Assembly: GCA_018398805.1 (NCBI GenBank)
Contig: JAGFBZ010000261.1
Coordinates: 930,001-994,000 of the forward strand
Source: Hirundichthys speculiger
Lineage: Eukaryota; Chordata; Actinopteri; Beloniformes; Exocoetidae
Length of the DNA: 64,000 bases
Direction of reading: 5' to 3'
Positions 13,301-29,600 of the stretch are shown here, piece by piece. The number at the start of each line of letters is the position of its first letter. Within the stretch, counting starts at the first letter, position 1. The notes below the pieces were generated by a model. That model saw only the letters and a program-made list of their open reading frames with translations, searched no databases and was not told where the DNA came from. The translations under genes and the position numbers were made by a program.

Positions 13301-14357
13301 CAGTCTAAGGCTACATCTCCTTTGGTATACTTGCCTTAGAAAACATAAAACCTTTGTTACAATGGTTCAACATTTACAATGAGGACAAAACCATTCAATT
13401 TTGATGGTTGAAAACTGGTCTTTATTTATCTAACTGTGCATGTTTTTATTCATGTTTGTCTGAGCCTTCTTTGAAATAGCATAATTGTGATATGACCGTT
13501 TAAATATATATGTTCTCACTTGTATGTCTCATAGACGTCTTGTTTGGGCAAACAGGTGTCTGAATGCTCCTCCAGGTGACTGCGGATCCAGTTACAGGTG
13601 TGAAGCTGGTCAGCTGTGTTGAAGGAACTGGAGTCACTGCCACTGTGTACAAGAAAAAAAATATCAATTCTTTATTTAATAAAATCTTCTTTCCTGATAA
13701 CTACTTTTTTTTTTGGCAATGAGCATTTAACTTTCTTTCCCTGTATTTTGCAAAATCAGTAACATGCTTGTGTTTAAAATGAATCAACCTCCAACCTCTT
13801 TTCTCCAGAACTGGGTCCAGAGGGCAGCTGGAGGTACAAGTAAAGCTTGTCATTGTCAGAGAAACGTTGAACATCTTGCTGTCAAAGCAAACAAGAATGG
13901 ATAACACATTAGCACCAAGGGGAAGTTTAAATCTCCATGTCTCTGCAAATCTTACCAGTTGCATTTAATTGGACTTTAAAATTTAGAGTGAGGTCCTTAC
14001 CAGGATCTGATCCACTTTGGTCTGAACATTCTTGCTGCAAGAAAATACAACAATCAGAAACAAATATCAAGATAAAAACATCTCTTTTTATTGCTTGTAG
14101 TCTTTAAATTCCCTGAATTTACTCAGCTGACTCATCACACAAACAATAAAGGCTGATACTTGAAGGGAAAAAAAAAAAAAAATGCAATTGATTTCTAGTG
14201 ACCTCTGAGCTACACTAGTTTACAGCAAGTCTTACGAGATGTCACTCTTGAGTTTCTGCAACAGCATGCTGGGCTCTGTCTCGCCCTTCCCAGCTTCCGA
14301 GCTGCCCTCCCCCCGCTGGGAGGCTTCAGCCTGCTGATGGCACTGGTCCTCTGACAT
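7329..14357 (-). CDS. rfx5: RFX5, DNA-binding subunit of the RFX complex (711 aa, ten coding exons)
   Basis: Coding exons in transcript order: 14357-14236, 14034-14001, 13878-13796, 13642-13520, 13227-13111, 11378-11300, 10239-10041, 9590-9508, 9425-9288, 8486-7329. They total 2136 nt and join in frame to a TGA. The order of parts matches human RFX5: N-terminal segment ([12 protein letters not shown]), the leucine-rich LYLYLQL stretch near residue 64 that contacts partner subunits in the mammalian protein, the RFX winged-helix domain at about residues 90-168 (ends [15 protein letters not shown]), a PLLPNLDL segment resembling the PxLPxL ligand of RFXANK-type ankyrin repeats, a helical segment with [12 protein letters not shown], and an AT-hook-like [10 protein letters not shown] near residue 486. 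In mammals RFX5 binds X-boxes with RFXANK and RFXAP and drives MHC class II transcription in the nucleus. The last exon is Pro/Ser-rich with 15 consecutive alanines. The intron between 13110 and 11379 is apparently AT-AC. The last-exon acceptor (8487/8486) was chosen because upstream codons contain an in-frame stop. Confidence 0.96.
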
Positions 14358-14390
14358 CTGGACCAACTAACCAGGGCTGAGAACCACCAT
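14358..14390 (-). other. rfx5: rfx5 5' UTR part of exon 2 with an upstream ORF
   Basis: A good acceptor (pyrimidine tract then CCCCAG) ends at 14391. The 33 nt that follow hold an upstream ATG at the first base and a 7-codon ORF (14390-14367) ending in TAG, 9 nt before the main ATG at 14357. A second possible acceptor lies directly before the main ATG; using it would remove the small ORF. Confidence 0.6.
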
Positions 14391-15894
14391 CTGGGGACAC
14401 AGGCAAAGAGAAACTCAGACCACAGAGAAAATTTGATTTAGTAAGAAAGATCAATAAAACTCTGGGATGGGAAAAATTTAAAAGGCAAATGGGGTCATTT
14501 TTAAATATAAATTTTAAATCTAAAAAAAAAAAAAAAAAGATGGCAAACTAGATCTTAAACCAATTTTTTATTACACATTAACACCAAAAAAATGCGATAT
14601 CAATAGTCTTACCACAGAAAAACTAGAAGTTGAGACAATAATTTCTTTCACTATAAATAGATCTGGCAGTTTTTGTTAACCAATTAATTATGAAATATCA
14701 ATGATGTGAATAATGCAAACCTAACTTATGAGTTCTACAATGGCATCACACTTGGGGCAGCATGTTGCAGTAGCTCTGGCAATGTTGTGTCCTCTCTTTT
14801 CTTCATCTTTACATATACTACTGTCCTTTTTCTTTACAGTACTGATTGTTTAAATATTTTTCAACAACAGTTGATGCTGTCCTGCTAAGAGGGCATCTGT
14901 TGGTAATTTTGTCACTTTTAAACAGCTGTTATGATGAATCAACATGACAATGGGAAAGTTGTCTACATATGGGAAAAGCTAAGCATTCCAAAGTCCATAT
15001 AACAGAATAAGCCTGGCGAACAAGGAAGAGGTTTAAAGCATTTATTCTGTCAACTAAAGAAAATGTGAGGTCATTGGCAAATAAAATGGAAGAGACTGGA
15101 CCACTGATGAAAACAAATTGTGCCTGTTAGGAATTAAGTGTCACGTGTTTCACCAAATGCATTTGCAGGAACTATACAGAGGCAGAGGACTGCTCACAGA
15201 GGAGCGACAGAGGAAGGAGGAGGGACTGGGGAGCTTTTGTGTGGTCCTGGACATGTTACTGTGAAGGAGCATCTCTGCACCCAGATACTGGAACTGTTAG
15301 CTGACAGTTTCAGACTATGTGGTCATCCAAGACATTTCCACCTGTGTTACCTGCCGAAACTGCAGTAGTTATCATCATCAGCTCACAACACCCAAATGCA
15401 ACCATGCCTCTCTGTCTGCTAGTTTTCTAACTTTTCAACAGTTTAACTAATTTTACATTTTCTATTTATTTATTCTCAATTTATACTACAGCAATAACAT
15501 CTCCATTCAGAATTGTATTAATCATTTCAGTTCAATGATTATCTTTTAGATATGGTCTATTACTGTACTTGAGATCAGTCTAAACCCAACAGATTTTTGA
15601 GCAAAAAAGATGGATCTCTGAATTTATTTACAAGGAGCATGGATGTAACGATTGAAGAGAGCCTTTGGCTCAGGGCATCAGTTATAATGACCACAGAAAG
15701 ATCCACATCAACAAAGTCATGCAAAACTATGAGGTGACAAACCACCCCACAGACACACACGCAAAGAAGCAGAAGAACTATTGTTAGACACATGACTAAT
15801 CCATGTGTGGTATTGAGGGTGAGGGAGGTTTGCTCCTATGTAGGGGAAAGCCGTTGCTAGTTGTTGAATTCCCAGGGCCTAATGTTTCCACACA

Positions 15895-16330
15895 CACACA
15901 GCCGCGCGGTCTGAAAACGAGGGAGCCGTCACGCCCAAGTACGAGTTTCTACAGCACCAGCATCCCAACCATAACCGGAGCTGCTTGCTTCATTTCACGT
16001 CATACCATGCTACCACACAGTACGGAAACGACCCGGTTCCGTGCCAACAGCCAGTAAGAACAAAAAAAAAAAAAAAACAAAAGGCTCACTGGCAGCCGGG
16101 AATTAACACATGCCGGCTGTCACGTTAGAACATTAACTTGTGCCACCGGAGCCGGAGTATGAAACACGACTCTGTGAACTCAAATAAAACCCGCCGCCGA
16201 CCATCGGTCCTAGTCACAACTGCTCTCGTTTGCTGCGGTTGATAGTGTGCAAGCAGTCCAGCCCATGCCCGGTCTGACTGCCGTGTTTACAGCGGGCGTA
16301 GCGCCGACGGTCATGTGCCTGCCATTTGTT
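15895..16330. other. CpG-richer segment inside rfx5 intron 1
   Basis: CpG dinucleotides are clearly denser here than in the surrounding AT-rich sequence (for example around 15901-15960, 16190-16210 and 16260-16310). It lies just downstream of the proposed rfx5 first exon and may be part of its promoter CpG island. No coding signal is seen. Confidence 0.4.
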
Positions 16331-16744
16331 ACACAACACACATTCGTACAGACACTGACACAGCTCAACATGTTATTGCCAAGCTAGCTGGCTAGCAGGC
16401 AAGATAGACACAGGGGTCCCCGTCGACTAGATTTACTAGGATCAAATTTAACAAGCGTTTATAAGAAACAGAAAATGGAAACAAACGTTTCCGTCAAGAA
16501 CAGCTAACTAATATCTGGTGGACTAGTTTGAGCCATCCGTTAACAGGCTATCTAGCTATCTTAGCTACGTGCTGACAGGTAGCATTAGCTAGCAAGCAAT
16601 GAAAGATCTCTCCAAATGATTTTCACGCCTCATTTTTAATTTCAAAGTAATTCGAAACAATGGTTAATCAATACTCTTTTTAATATATGGTTGTCTGAGT
16701 GAATCCTATTTTAGTATTTGTTTTAAAAAAGAAAAATTAAGTAC

Positions 16745-17045
16745 CTGAATCAAGATACAGCAAAAATCCCCTTTCAATTTTTTTGTGATTGGACAACTTC
16801 GTTATGTCTGCCTGACTACAAAGCCAACGTCTCTTCCGATTGGTCAGCGTTCAAAGATCTTCTCGGAAACCAAAAGCGGGTACATTTCCATTCGTCGAGC
16901 AGAACCATTTTTTTGACAGCGATTATTCTTATTGGGCGTAGTTACCTGGTCTGCCCAGTTACAAAAAAGATGAATTTGTAATGCAAAATCTGTCTAGCAA
17001 CAGCCGCGTGTCGAGAAAGCGAAAGACGTAAAACAGATTTTCAGT
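16745..17045 (-). promoter_or_regulatory. rfx5: rfx5 non-coding exon 1 and promoter with three CCAAT boxes
   Basis: On the minus strand the sequence GATTCAG followed by GTAC gives a possible donor at 16745/16744 for a non-coding first exon. Upstream, three CCAAT boxes in sense orientation lie at 16792-16788, 16843-16839 and 16935-16931, the usual pattern of a TATA-less promoter bound by NF-Y. A TAGCAAC half-site resembling half of an X-box lies near 16993. The transcription start is not visible directly; this is inference from motif clustering and the splice site. Confidence 0.5.
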
Positions 17046-17499
17046 GTCAAACACTTTCAAAGCAATAAAGTTAGAGTGGCTACATTGTTTGCGAAGTACC
17101 TATGAATATGTCACATCTCCAAGGTTATATCTTGTAAAATAAATAAATAAATAGATAAATAAATAAAAAATCTCCAAGTAGTTGTTTTTTTATATATATA
17201 TTTTCAGGGCTATTTTTTTCTTACAAACAAAAGAAAAAAGTAAAATTGCATTTAAAAAATTAATTGGAATAAGCCTTACAATTCATTTGTCTCTAACAAG
17301 ACAAAAGCAGTGTGACACTGAAATCTTGTCATAAACCACAGGATATTCACACAAAACCTATGATTAGCTAAACAGTAATGTCCAAATAAATGTGAATAGA
17401 ATTATAGTGTAACATGTTGCTTGCTGGACAGCAATGTAACTATTTTATCTAAACAAAATAGAATTATTAAACACTCAACTGTACAAACCTGAAATTTAA

Positions 17500-17650
17500 A
17501 AACAAGAAATACAATGGTGTTTTTATTTACGATTTTTATTTTTCCATTATACAAAAGTGACCATAAACAGAAAGAAACTAAGCCAGGATATTTTAAGTTG
17601 CATGTGATTAGTTGTTTTTGTTGATGCAGGGAAACAGCTGTAGTTTGTCT
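17500..17650 (-). terminator. psmb4: psmb4 3' UTR and poly(A) signals
   Basis: Two AATAAA hexamers on the minus strand (17540-17535 and 17527-17522) follow the stop codon by 110-130 nt. The 3' UTR is therefore short and ends near 17500-17515, about 450 nt from the proposed rfx5 promoter on the same strand. Confidence 0.6.
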
Positions 17651-22596
<4,946 letters not shown>

Positions 22597-22660
22597 TTTG
22601 AATGAGCAGGAAGTGACGACTTTTCTTGTTGGGCTTGACGTCACTGTGCGCACTTTTTCT
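22597..22660 (-). promoter_or_regulatory. psmb4: psmb4 core promoter with CRE/ATF site
   Basis: A perfect palindromic TGACGTCA lies at 22636-22643, about 40 nt upstream of the psmb4 ATG. An ETS-like CACTTCCTG (minus strand) lies between it and the start codon. No TATA box is seen. This is a typical housekeeping layout; the exact start of transcription is inferred. Confidence 0.5.
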
Positions 22661-22911
22661 GCCACCTACTGTTTGGAAGAGAGAATTACACTATAACCCT
22701 GGCAAAAATACAATTGCCAGCCACTTCATAAGGTCTTGTTTTCTTTTCGACTGTTCCCTTCAGGATCTAACCCTATTCTCTGCATCTTCTTTTCTCACAC
22801 CAAATAACTTCACTACATCCATAAATCTCCCTTTTTGTCTTCCTCTCGGCCTCCTGCCTGACAGTTCTAACATCATCCTTCTACCTATATATTCACTATC
22901 CCTCCTCTGTA

Positions 22912-23020
22912 CATCAATCAATCAATCAATCAATCAATCATACTTTATTTATAGAGCACTTTTCATGCAAATAGGAGCAGCTCAAAGTGCTTTACATAAA
23001 AACAATACAGGGAACAATAA
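22912..23020. repeat. (ATCA)n microsatellite with LINE/SINE tail-like sequence
   Basis: Seven ATCA-type units (22912-22940) are followed by a stretch (actttatttatagagcactt, then agctcaaagtgctttaca) that recurs in many fish genomes as the tail of LINE-derived repeats. The sequence to about 23330 may belong to the same insertion but could not be assigned. Confidence 0.5.
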
Positions 23021-23999
23021 ACACAAATGTCACTGGTTGATGCTGAGGAAGCATCGGAGGTCAACATCACTGCTCACTGTTCTGTGTCTGGCTGCTGGAC
23101 TGCTTTATCTCTGGGGTGGATTCGAGGGTACAAACACTATGACAACACAAACCTCCACAATTTCATCTACTATATGCGTGACAGTGCACCGCACAAACAC
23201 ACACATACTGCACCACGTATACTGCACACACTACATCATCACTGTCGGTCTTACGTCTTTTGTTTAGTGTCTTTATCTGTCCTTATCTGTACTTTTTGTA
23301 CTCCACTGTCAGTGATTTTAGTCCTCTCTGACAAAATCATGGCTTTGGGAGTTAATAAAACATGTTAGATTAGACTGTCAAAGAGGACTGCTGAAGGACA
23401 CACTCACTATCACTCACACTGACGCACAAGAAAACTGACACCCGCTGCAAGATTAAATTGTGTATATATCCAGGTTTTGCTAGATTTTAGCACTAGACAT
23501 CAATTTATATGCAGGCAGTTGTTAAAAAAATAAACAAGTTGTATATTAATCAAAACTATGGTCTACATTACAAAAATATCTCTTTAGGAATATCAGCAAC
23601 TTGTCATCCAGAAATATGTGCAACTGGATGAAAATGACTGCCTCTGTTGGTGTGTTATTGAAGAAAATAGCTTGCAAACTCTTTTGTTTGTCACACAGTC
23701 CAAGCCATCTGTACAAATAAAGCTGCGAAATAATAACTCATATCATTGTTCAATCACTCTGCACACACAGCAGGCTGCGACATGCGCCTTGCAGTTTCCA
23801 CCCTGGCACGCCTGCCTGTACAGTCATAGTTGCTAGAGCAACTGGGCAGGGCTCTGGTTGTTGCAACACACCACACCTCTGCCATCCTGTTGGATAGAAG
23901 TACAGAGAGGTGAAAGACAGAGAGAAAGGTGTTAGGAGTGTGGTGGTGTCAGAGTCCGCTCATAAACTCATAAAAAAATGGCTGTGATGTCATCAGCTG

Positions 24000-24118
24000 A
24001 GTCATCAGGTGTGCAACAGGTTTGTCAATAATCTTGGCTGTTCTTCCTGAACCCGTCTCAGCAGTCTCACCTGTCTCTCCTCACCTGGTAGTCAGCAGGC
24101 TGGGGGAGCAGAACCGCT
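24000..24118 (+). other. bnipl: Possible bnipl non-coding first exon
   Basis: A strong donor (GCT followed by GTAAGT) lies at 24118/24119, and the first coding exon of bnipl has an acceptor at 26628/26629, six nt before the ATG, so at least one upstream exon must exist. This is the best donor noticed upstream; the 5' limit given is a guess. Confidence 0.25.
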
Positions 24119-26634
24119 GTAAGTCTGTTCAGTTTTCTTCTTTGCTATAAAGTAAATGGAACCGTTGTTTTTTTTCCATTGGATTGTTTCTGATCATTTT
24201 AAAGTTGTACTTAAACTTTCCCTATCTATGTCTTGAAACTATTTCTGAGATATGCAAGCAGTATTAAAAACATGGTTATAGTCGCAGATTTATACAAGCA
24301 TGACAAAGACACAGGTATGTGGACAGGAATCTGTTTTGTTGGTTTAGCTCCAGTGAAGTAAAATTCTTGAAGCAAAGATGTTTTACATTGTCCAGTACTA
24401 ATTTAGTTTATTTTATTTGTTTCACCTTTCGACATGTCAGGACAAAGGAAATCCTGTACGAGTACAAGTACAAGCGTCTCCCAGGACACCAAAACAATTT
24501 TATATCTCATGTATTTATCTGCTGCACATACACATAAAGCCACATTATTGATGATAAAAGTGACATTTTTCTCTTGACAAAAGTGCCACTTATCTCATGT
24601 GCTTCATACTTCCGTTGTTGGCAGTCAACGTTTGTCTGATTTGTATGCCGTGTGTTATTTGTTGAAAACTGATTTGAAACAAAGTGGCACTGTGGTTGTT
24701 AGCACCATTTAACCTTCACGCAATGATTGATTTGTGAATTTTGTGTGTCCTAATTAAGTTGATATGAAGTCCCTACTTCTCCATTAACGGCACTGAAAAA
24801 GGCTGCAGCAGTTTGATCTGAAATCTGACTGCAAGAACTTGTGGCTTTCTGCTTTTAATCATAGATGCAAATTTTCTGTCCTAGTTGAAGGAATGATTAA
24901 AAAAAATAGAGAGGCAGAGTTAGTAATCAAGTGTCGTGTATGCAGCCATGTATGTAGCAGGATACTGAACAAGAATGTCTTTACAGAGTGAAAACATCTC
25001 AAGATCGTACGTTTCATAAAGTAGTAACAGGTGTTATAGGGATGTGTAATTGGTAATGTGTCTGTGTTTACAGAGGAAAATTAATCAGCAAATCATAGTC
25101 ATTATAGATTGCTTTTTATTATTCTTATCTTTTTTGTGGTTTGCATTGTGCTTTTCAACAATGTAGCTTTTATAGTGTATGTTCTGTCCGTGAGACGGAG
25201 GTGCTCTGATTCCACCTATGTTCTCCAAGGCTGTTTCTAAGTGACAACACCATTAAATATTTTCATCAGCTCTTTTGTCAAAATGCCTCTGATATTACAG
25301 AGGAAATTCATACTAACCTGGAGTTTTTGTGCACCAAATAACCTCCCACGTGTGTCTTTTTCTGTTCCCTGTTTTTTTTCATCTGACCTGGCTGCCTGAC
25401 AAGTAGTCTGAGACACGAGCACACTGACAGAGGCTTGGGGACATGTGGTGGCCATGTTGTTAGCTATGGAAGTGGATAATAACTAAACAAGAGGAGAGGA
25501 GACAAGTCAAAAGAAACATGGAACAAAAATGAGTGGATAACATAATCGGTTTACAGTGACAAGTTTTCCGCCAAAGCAAGAGGTCAATCTTTTTTTTTTT
25601 TTCTGAGAAGATGGAGCTTTTGAATGGTTTAAATCCTTATGAGATCCCAAAGATTCCACTCCCTTTGCTGAGACTGAATGCTAAGACCCATCCAACATAA
25701 TTATATATCAGATTTATACAACATAAAACAAATAGGAAAAACATAGCAGTAATAAACAGACAGAGAAACATGCAGTTACTCTCTACTGCTGATGTACAGA
25801 ACAAACACGCAACTCCAAACATGTCATCTGTCCCAAGAGTTCAATGTGGCATGACTACATTGTCACAAACCCTTTTATACTTCTCTAATCCAGATTCTTG
25901 AGGGCCACTGATCTGCATGTTTTAGATGTTTTTCTGGACCACACAACTGATTCAAATGAATGGATCACCATCAGCTTGGTCCTTGGACTTGGATTGGGGA
26001 AACACTGTGATATTCCAATTTTCAGTTTTATTTTTACAGATGCAGCAAATATATTCTCTTTTTAGATCTGCATCCTCATTAGAGTTTGAACAGTGTGTAG
26101 GAAAAGATCTCCATACATGTTACACAATAGTGAATGCATATCACACAGATATCTGCTCACACAAGCGAAAACCAGGCTGAAAACTGATGTGCTGCAGTCG
26201 CAGACTTTAACTGCATAACAGCTGATACCAAGAACAAGTACAGCAGCGTCTGCTGCTCCATCTCCACATTGTTGTTTACGTTGTCATTTAGGCTTGTGTG
26301 GGTGGGGTGCTCATATGACATAAAACTGGTCCAGAGAGCAGATTATGAACTGGTGAGACTTAATTATCCTTTCCATGTGTATACAGTTCTGTTCATCCAC
26401 ATTCGACAGCTACAGACAGATCTACAAACTCAAACGAGGTCTGCAGCAGATCGAAAATGTTCCATTTTCAGTGGTCAAATTTGTGTTGCTACCAGGCGTT
26501 ACCATAGAAATCTTCATTACAAACACCGGCACGGCATTGGGGGGGGTTATTTCTGGCTATCTCTTCTCTTTTCATCAAAATGTATTTGGTTTCCTGCTGT
26601 CATTCATCCTGCTTTCTTCCCTAACCAGAGCACC

Positions 26635-29600
26635 ATGGAGTTCAAAGAGAAAGAACAAGAGGAAGAAGCATTAGAAACATTCAAGTAAGGCTTTCTAATC
26701 TAGGCTTTGATTTTCTTTAACTGAGATATAAGGACATTTATTAAGATAATTATTTTTGTATGGGCTACTTCCTTATCTTTTGCCTTTGACTTTCCTTGAA
26801 TTTCTGAACCAAGTAGAAAATGAATCAATGAAATATCCCTCACTGACTCCCTCATTTTATCACTATGCATATATTTCTGAATGCAGGTCATTCCCAGCAG
26901 GAGGAAACACAGAAACCATCAAAGCCACCAACGTGACTGCTGACACAACCAATCCTGCAGCGGCTTCTGGAAGTTCTTCAGCAACCGCCACTCTCAATGA
27001 ATCATGTGAAGATCAAAATGGTATTAAACCTTCTTTTTTTATTATTCAGGAAGCCAATCATTTCAGACATTGTCATTGTAGGATTGCAGTATTGAAATTA
27101 AGAGAAAATCAATATATATTTTTTAGAAAATTAGATGAGAAACTCAGCTAGTTAAGGGGCTGCAACAAAAAGTAAATGCTGTCATATGTGCTTGTTAGTT
27201 TGTAAAGTCAATCTCCACAACCCACTACGTTGCAAAAATGTATTTATTTATGTATGTATTTATTTAAAAAAGGGGATAGTTAACATCATAACTAGTTATC
27301 AAAGACTATAATATATTTAAACATTATTGCATTTTTGTCATTTGACAAACAAGCTAAAACAATAATAATAGTAATATTTTCTGAAAGATAGATAGTAGCC
27401 CTGTTTCTGGATTAAATCTCTAAACGTTTAGCTTGTTCCCAGCTGTTTTTCGTAATTGGTTTTCTTCATTTTTGTTTTTTCTTTCACAGAAAACAAAGAT
27501 CACACTACCAGTGTTGTCATGTCAACGTTGGAGGCTGGCTCAGCAGGTGCGACGAATAGACATGAGTCACAGATTCAGTTGAATCTGTCATGCCTAACTT
27601 ATTTATTTATTTATTTAGGTGAGCTAGAAGGAAGAGGAATACAGAGAGGAACCCTCTGCTGCAGAAGAAGAGAGTGAGGACGAGGACAAGCGGGGTGTGG
27701 AAGACTCTCTACTGTAATCACTCATTTGGAAACTTGTATGTCCTTAGCTTATTCCCAGTTTGTTTTTCACCAGGTAATGTCCAGCAGGTGCATGATCACC
27801 AGCCAGGTAAGTCTTCCACCTTTTTCATTTTTCTTCTCTTCTGTTTTTCTTGAGACTCCCAGTTTTCCTCTTGTTCGTCCGCAGCTGCTGAGACTGAGGA
27901 GTCTGAGCCAAAATCACTGGCATCGGGCAGAAACCGACCAGGTACACAAGCCGATATGCTGTTGTCCTCATCAAGTGTCTCTGCTGCTAATTTCTGTGAC
28001 ACATGCACACAAACACACTTCCGCACATGTACAGAGTGTACTTGGATACTGTAGGTTCACAGTCATGTGATCTTTCATTGAGAGCTAGAGGAGAAGTAAA
28101 GAATTAAACTTAAAACAAAGAAGGAAAATTCTCTATTTTTGATTTAAATGTAATTATATACAACAAAATAATATAAAATCTTAGCTGAGTGTTAGTGAAA
28201 AACTAAAATGAGAATGTATAAAAAATGTATAAATTTTGGCTCTTCCAAAATCAGGAAGAATCTGAATGTGCCTGATTATAAACAGAAACTTAAGTAAAAT
28301 CATAAGAACATGACCTCAATGATGCTTTGTTTGTCCTCATTGAATTTCCTGTCTGCAGATCCTCCCAACAGTCTGGCTTTGTCAGGGCCAAAACCAATGA
28401 AGAAGAAAGTCCTGGTAGCTCCATCTCTCAGTGTGTCATTAGGTAACAAAGTAATGGTTGCTACTTAATGCACCAGTTTGAATTTTCACATTTTTATGTA
28501 GCTGTATAAGTATTTTGTTGATTTGATAACACTTTTATGTACAGAGAGCTATATCTGCTCTTTAAATTGACACTGATTGAATGAAAAAGTTTTTTTTGTG
28601 TACATGTTATGTGGGCCCAAAGTTGTCTGTAGACCACTCAAACATTCAAAGTGTGGCTGACCTCTGGGGGTCAAGAGGAAGGGGATCTTCCTTAAATTCC
28701 ATGAAATTCTGCAGCCGAGACAGACAGTTGGCAGAAAGAAACAACTATGCATCAAGCAAACTGTCGTGTTGTTGTCCTGACACCTTCAGATGATGATGTT
28801 TCCTCCCCAGGTGGCAGCATGTCGATGGTCTCTGACGACTTTCCCGCTGCCCTCATCTCCCCCTCACCTGAAGATGATGATGAGATTCGACTTCACTTTG
28901 ACTTGGACGCCATGGAGACACCCTCTGACAGCGAATCACTGCACTTTCCCATGTATGACTTGGACGTAGAAGGTGAGAGACCAGAGGCTAAACGTGACTT
29001 TTAATTAGCACATGTTTATACACCATGACAGCTTTTTTATTGTCTTTAAAATCTCTAATGCCTCACTGGGTTGTTCTCCAGATGACCTGCAGCGCCTCGG
29101 CGTGGCGTCCCATCATCGCAGAGCTTTCGGATCCAGGTCCAGGTCAGGTTCTCGGGCTTGTTCTCTACCAGGGGAGGATGCGGTGGACAGCAAAGGCACC
29201 AGGTGGCGCTGTTTCTCCACAGGTGACCCTCCCCAAGAGAGCCGGGTCAACATTAGCGTGCTGGAGCCCTTTCTCAGGGTGCTGTCTCATGGAGGTACAT
29301 CCAGCGACCTGCACACTGGCTCACCTGTTTCACCTGTGGGTCTTAACTTACACAGCTCTTGTCATCTCTCAGGTTACTATGGAGATGGTCCAAATGACAT
29401 CATCGTGTTTTCCTCCTGTTATCTGCCAGAAAGCAGTCTGGAGAATTACCAGTATGTGATGGATAACCTGTTCAGGTAAAACACATACACATTCTTTTCC
29501 ATCCCAGAATAGTGAACGCTACTCCCAGCCGACTCCAGTGCTGACAAGAGGGCTTATTTGATTAAGGATCCATGATGTTAAGTTGGACATAATGTGAGAA

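Larger units (their letters stand above)
22660..26628. other. psmb4-bnipl intergenic and bnipl upstream sequence
   Basis: Apart from the (ATCA)n repeat and a possible non-coding exon near 24.1 kb, only short unrelated open frames are seen. The two genes are divergent with about 4 kb between their start codons, so any bnipl promoter lies here. Confidence 0.5.

Noticed and set aside
22626..23368. Two long overlapping open frames (213 and 113 codons) on plus
   Set aside because: They run through an (ATCA)n microsatellite and a LINE-tail repeat with no recognisable domain; composition is that of repeat DNA.
28747..28810. Upstream extension of bnipl exon 8 (in-frame open sequence before 28811)
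   Set aside because: The bases before 28811 form a proper acceptor (TTTCCTCCCCAG), and all neighbouring exons join in phase 1 only if the exon starts at 28811.
29221..29226. A donor-like GGTGAC inside bnipl exon 9
   Set aside because: The frame continues uninterrupted into the conserved [19 protein letters not shown]; splicing there would remove the start of the BCH domain.
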